A stretch of DNA of 9,453 nucleotides. It comes from Phycisphaerales bacterium (lineage in GTDB: Bacteria > Planctomycetota > Phycisphaerae > Tepidisphaerales > Tepidisphaeraceae). Below are positions 6,809-9,453 of the stretch, one piece after another; position 1 is the stretch's first letter, and the number at the start of each line of letters is the position of its first letter. The stretch covers positions 1 to 9,453 of the forward strand of contig JAQGHH010000121.1 in the NCBI GenBank assembly GCA_028288945.1, in the 5' to 3' direction. Position numbers and translations under genes: made by a program. The notes under the pieces were generated by a model that had not been told where the DNA came from, did no database searches, and saw only the letters and a list, made by a program, of their open reading frames with translations.

Positions 6809-7804
6809 TCAAACTGTCGCGGACGACCGGTTGTGTCCGGTGAGAGTTGGCTGTAACTCCTCCCACGCAACGGCTTGGCGAGCATTGCACTCGCGGGTGG
6901 CTCGGGCCTTTCCGAAGAAAAGGCAGCGCCATTGATAGGCGCGCAGGAATCGCCGAAAGGCGGCATCGCCGTAACGTTCCTTGCGCTGCAACATGCTTCG
7001 TAAATATCCCCAGAGCATGGCGACCCCCCCGATCACAATAGGCGGCCGACTCATCCGAAAGAGGGCACTGGCTAACATATAGGCAGGGCCTGTCCCCATG
7101 AAATACTGGCCGACCCCGTGCCGCACCCGGCCCGTCCACCAATTCTTGTGGCTCGTGCCCATGGGGCGGAGGTGCTCAAAGTTAATCTGCGGGTCATCCC
7201 AGCTTACCGCGATCCACCCCAACATCCGGCAGCGATGGCAGTCGATGCCGTCCCACATCAGCTCGCGCACAAAACCGCCGATCTGCGTGAAACATGCGGT
7301 ACGATAGAACTTGACCATCCCGACGGAATTCTCGTCGCCGCACATTTCGCTGATCTGTTTACCGCCCGAATCTTTGAAATATGGCTTGCCGCTGCACGTG
7401 CCGATGCGGGGGTCGGCTTCCATCCGCTCCATCAGAGCCTGGAAATACCCGGCTGGCAGATCGAGATCGAGATCGAACTTACACACATAATCGAAGTCTT
7501 GAGGGTTGATCGTATCGTACCCGCTGTAGAACGCGTCAATGACGCCGCCCCCCAGCTTGCGAAACCCGCGGTTCTCCCGGCGAATGACCTTGAGATACGG
7601 CAATCTGGCGGCATACTCCGCGAGGATCCCCGGCGTTTCATCCGTGGAGCCATCGTCCACGACGATCCACAGCGCCGGTGGAATGGTTTGCCTGGCCACG
7701 CTCTCCAAAGTTCGCCGGGCAAACTTCGCTTCATCCCGGCAGGGCGTCACGAGCAAATACCGGCGCGAAGGCGGGGAGGGATTATCAGAATTAACAGCGA
7801 TCAT
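6809..7804 (-). CDS. Glycosyltransferase family 2 (GT-A fold)
   Basis: A 331-residue enzyme from the ATG at 7804, likely moving a sugar from a nucleotide sugar to a lipid-linked oligosaccharide at the cytoplasmic side of the membrane. It opens with RRYLLVTPCRDEAKFARRTL, typical of GT2. VVDDGSTDE (48-56) binds the nucleotide and CKFDLDLDLP (108-117) holds the DxD metal site. WDGIDCHRCRM (184-194) sits where the catalytic acidic residues lie. A hydrophobic stretch at about 254-272 may touch the membrane. An ATG 48 bases upstream (7852) gives 347 residues but has no ribosome site and a poor N-terminus; 7804 is preceded by GGAG. Sugar specificity cannot be read from the sequence. It shares strand with the EPS operon but is separated from it by 349 bp that include a promoter, so it is probably a separate unit. 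Confidence 0.9.
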   Translation of the reverse strand: MIAVNSDNPSPPSRRYLLVTPCRDEAKFARRTLESVARQTIPPALWIVVDDGSTDETPGILAEYAARLPYLKVIRRENRGFRKLGGGVIDAFYSGYDTINPQDFDYVCKFDLDLDLPAGYFQALMERMEADPRIGTCSGKPYFKDSGGKQISEMCGDENSVGMVKFYRTACFTQIGGFVRELMWDGIDCHRCRMLGWIAVSWDDPQINFEHLRPMGTSHKNWWTGRVRHGVGQYFMGTGPAYMLASALFRMSRPPIVIGGVAMLWGYLRSMLQRKERYGDAAFRRFLRAYQWRCLFFGKARATRECNARQAVAWEELQPTLTGHNRSSATV

Positions 7805-7867
7805 GACTCCATTCCATCCGCCGGGGTATGTCCGGGCGGTTGCTCCTATCATTATCGGCGGTTCAAA

Positions 7868-7895
7868 CGCAAGCGTGAATCCTATTCACCTTGCG
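7868..7895. repeat. Inverted repeat between divergent GT2 and Uma2 genes
   Basis: CGCAAG-C-GTGAAT (7868-7880) pairs with ATTCACCTTGCG (7884-7895) around the 3-base centre CCT, with one unpaired C at 7874. It is the main structured element in the gap between the GT2 start and the plus-strand Uma2 start at 7951. The position suits an operator or a short hairpin affecting either gene. No T-run follows on either strand, so a terminator is unlikely. The role is a guess. Confidence 0.4.
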
Positions 7896-7950
7896 CCGCC
7901 TGTTCCCGATGTCATAGACCCGCCACTCCCCAAAAAGGTAGAATCAAGGC

Positions 7951-8614
7951 ATGGCGACCGCAGCCAGCCCCACAGAGCCCACACCGTTCGCACATCATTT
8001 CCGAAATGCCGAGGATTGGCTGCGCGCGCTCGGGAACATTCCTTTGCGCAGGATCGTCGTCGATCCGCCGCCGGGCACTGCGACTGTCGACGACCTGCTC
8101 CGCATGGTGGATGGCGACAACAAACACGCGGTCGAGCTGATCAACGGGACGCTCGTGGAGAAGCCCACGGGACTGCGCGAGAGCATTATCGCCGGGATTC
8201 TGATTACGGTGCTCAACAATGTCGTAAGGCCCCCGGCGCTTGGGCGTGGTCTCGGGGGAAGCGGGCATGATCCGCATGCTCATGGGCAACGTGAGAATGC
8301 CCGACATCGCATTTTTCCGTCGCGAGGATTTACAGGGCGGCGAGCTTCCCAAGGAGCCCGCTCCACAACTCACGCCGGCCTTGGCCGTGGAGGTTCTCAG
8401 CGAGAGCAATACTGAAGATGAAATGCGGATCAAGGTCCGCGAGTATTTCCAAAACAAGGTCCGCCTCGTCTGGATTCTCGATCCCAGTTCCCAAACCGTT
8501 CGTGTCTATGACGCCCCCGCCCGTTTCCGGCAGCTTACCCGGGAGGACACGCTCGACTGCCCCGGCCTGCTGCCGGGATTCTCGGTTTGTGTGGGCGAAC
8601 TGTTTGATATTTAA
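7951..8614 (+). pseudogene. Uma2-family (DUF820) PD-(D/E)XK nuclease-like gene, frameshifted
   Basis: The N-terminal half is in one frame (ATG at 7951, with AAGG just upstream) and the C-terminal half is in the next frame, ending with TAA at 8614. Joining them by removing one C from the C5 run at 8230-8234 restores a 220-residue protein of normal Uma2 length. It then reads NNVVRP then RRLGVVSGEAGMIRML across the junction. Family marks are DDLLRMVDG then VELINGTLVEKP in the first part. In the second are MPDIAF (Asp118, rebuilt numbering), LAVEVLSES (Glu147), Lys161 in RIKVREYF and VWILDP (Trp174). These fit the PD-(D/E)XK-like fold, so the active site is kept although the frame is broken. Uma2 genes are abundant and of unclear role in cyanobacteria and planctomycetes. 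It lies on the opposite strand to the EPS genes and is probably unrelated to them. A sequencing error in the C run is equally possible. Confidence 0.82.
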
Positions 8615-8627
8615 GTTCGCTGGAATG

Positions 8628-8644
8628 GCGGCTTCCGCAGCCGC
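8628..8644. terminator. Weak hairpin between convergent Uma2 and GT4 genes
   Basis: GCGGCT (8628-8633) and AGCCGC (8639-8644) form a 6-bp GC-rich stem with a 5-base loop, in the 42-bp gap between the convergent stops at 8614 and 8657. A short T-containing stretch (GATTTTAG) follows on the plus strand about 10 bases later. The place suits a terminator, but the stem is short and there is no adjacent T-run, so support is low. Confidence 0.25.
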
Positions 8645-8656
8645 GGTTATGTGATT

Positions 8657-9453
8657 TTAGGGCAACGCCGGCGCGAGCTGTTGGGATGGATTTTCCACCG
8701 TGCGCGCTTCTACGTCCGGTCGCACCGGCGCCGTCCGGCCTTCGAGCGCGCCGGTGAGGATTTGCACCAGCCGTCGCGATTCGTTTGCCAGATTAAATTC
8801 CGCTTCCACTTGCGCGCGTCCGGCTGCGCCAAATCGCTGTCGCAGAGCGGCATCATCAAGTAGCGCGCTAACTCGCTGGACCAAAGTCTGTGCATCCCCC
8901 GGCGGAACCAAGTATCCACTGATCCCGTCCTCGACCAGTTCCGGCACGCCGGCGATCCGCGTGGCCACCACGGGCACGCCCGCGGCCATCGCCTCCATCA
9001 ACACCACCGGCACACCCTCGGCAAAGCTCGACATCACAAAAATATCCGTCTCGCCCAGCAATTGCCGCACCTGCGCCTGCGACTGATATCCCACGAAACG
9101 CACGTTGGCACCCAGTCCCAGTTCCCTGGCCTGCCCTTCAAGCTTCGCGCGATCAGGCCCGTCCCCCGCAACCGTCAACACCACATCGGCCCCAAAACCG
9201 GGACTGTCCCGGTTTTCAGGCGTGACTACTGAACTGGCCCCAAATAAACCGGGACTGTCCCGGTTTTGCATTTGTTTCAGAAGGGCCAGCGCGTCGAGGA
9301 GGATCGGGAGGCCTTTGACTGCGGCCAGGCGGCCCACGAACAGGAGGCGGCGGCCTTTGCCCTCGTGGCGGGTGGGGGTGAATTGTCTTGGGTCTACCCC
9401 GCAATGAACGACGTGGAGCTTGGGCCATTTTTCCTGCGGGGCGAAGACCATCG
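8657..9453 (-). CDS. Glycosyltransferase family 4 (GT-B fold), C-terminal part, cut by window edge
   Basis: The frame enters at the right edge and ends with TAA at 8657, giving about 265 residues that cover the C-terminal nucleotide-sugar-binding half of a GT4 enzyme. The Met codon at 9451 is most likely internal, because the match begins mid-family (HVVHCGVDPRQFTP, where N-G-V-D-x-x-x-F is usual). Further marks, numbered from that Met, are LLFVGRLAAVKGLPILLDAL (36-55), LTVAGDGPD (92-100) and RFVGYQSQAQV (118-128). The EX7E motif with its surroundings is FAEGVPVVLMEAMAAGVPVV (143-162). An extra segment of about 27 residues (61-88) lies just before the LTVAGDGPD strand, and is encoded by two copies of a palindromic repeat. 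The enzyme probably adds a sugar in the same EPS pathway; specificity is not visible. The last 30 residues are Pro/Ala-rich and nonconserved in look. Confidence 0.9.
   Translation of the reverse strand, partial: MVFAPQEKWPKLHVVHCGVDPRQFTPTRHEGKGRRLLFVGRLAAVKGLPILLDALALLKQMQNRDSPGLFGASSVVTPENRDSPGFGADVVLTVAGDGPDRAKLEGQARELGLGANVRFVGYQSQAQVRQLLGETDIFVMSSFAEGVPVVLMEAMAAGVPVVATRIAGVPELVEDGISGYLVPPGDAQTLVQRVSALLDDAALRQRFGAAGRAQVEAEFNLANESRRLVQILTGALEGRTAPVRPDVEARTVENPSQQLAPALP
9194..9216. repeat. Palindromic repeat copy 1, inside the GT4 gene
   Basis: A perfect 23-bp palindrome: half-site AAAACCGGGAC (9194-9204), centre T, and its exact complement GTCCCGGTTTT (9206-9216). It is preceded by GGCCCC. 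On the minus strand it encodes ENRDSPGFG, the second NRDSPG of the GT4 insert. It pairs with a second copy 51 bp away, in frame. It looks like a dispersed palindromic element that can be carried inside coding sequence. Confidence 0.75.
9246..9266. repeat. Palindromic repeat copy 2, inside the GT4 gene
   Basis: A perfect 21-bp palindrome: half-site AAACCGGGAC (9246-9255), centre T, and GTCCCGGTTT (9257-9266). It is preceded by GGCCCCAAAT at 9237-9245, similar to the context of copy 1. On the minus strand it encodes QNRDSPGLF, the first NRDSPG of the insert. Its centre is 51 bp (17 codons) from that of copy 1, so both copies are read in the same frame. Confidence 0.75.

Noticed and set aside
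7805..7852. Upstream ATG extending the GT2 protein by 16 residues
   Set aside because: No Shine-Dalgarno precedes it, the added residues do not look like GT2, and the ATG at 7804 has GGAG upstream.
9194..9266. Two spaced repeats as a short CRISPR array
   Set aside because: The units are palindromic, lie inside a coding frame, have only one spacer and keep reading frame; no cas gene is near.

Overview
The window is GC-rich (roughly 60% or a little more by eye) and holds part of an exopolysaccharide / exosortase locus. The best guess for the source is Planctomycetota, perhaps Phycisphaerae-like. This rests on family flavour: a WecG/TagA-type glycosyltransferase with an SFSFLCGDVRRAP core, a Wzc-like protein with a DCDLVG Walker A' motif, a stand-alone EpsI next to an exosortase, and a Uma2-family gene. 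It is an inference, because there is no rRNA or other marker gene here.

All polysaccharide genes are on the minus strand and read right to left. From the right edge: a glycosyltransferase family 4 gene cut by the window end (8657-9453); a plus-strand Uma2-family gene broken by a one-base frameshift (7951-8614); a family 2 glycosyltransferase (6809-7804); a 349-bp spacer with a good sigma-54 (-24/-12) promoter match (6662-6677); then a run of five genes. These are a three-part fusion (WecG/TagA/CpsF glycosyltransferase + degenerate nucleotidyltransferase-like domain + short left-handed beta-helix; 4345-6459), an exosortase (3384-4331), an EpsI-family protein (2598-3293), a Wzc-like chain-length protein with a P-loop ATPase domain (336-2591), and the first 81 codons of an unrecognised protein (1-244).

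The likely joint function is as follows. The glycosyltransferases build a lipid-linked repeat unit. The Wzc-like protein controls polymer length and export. Exosortase and EpsI process or anchor PEP-CTERM-type surface proteins, or take part in EPS assembly, at the inner membrane. No exosortase substrate, polymerase, flippase or outer-membrane export gene is visible, so the locus must continue on one or both sides.

The non-coding structure is the least ordinary part. It includes the sigma-54 site, a 19-bp perfect inverted repeat (25 paired bases with a bulge) that starts at the exosortase stop codon, three tandem 10-bp repeats upstream of the leftmost gene, an inverted repeat between the divergent GT2 and Uma2 genes, and two copies of a perfect palindrome inserted in frame inside the GT4 gene. 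I found no tRNA, rRNA, CRISPR array, insertion sequence or phage gene, and no complete new system that I can defend beyond this exosortase/EPS locus and its unusual parts.
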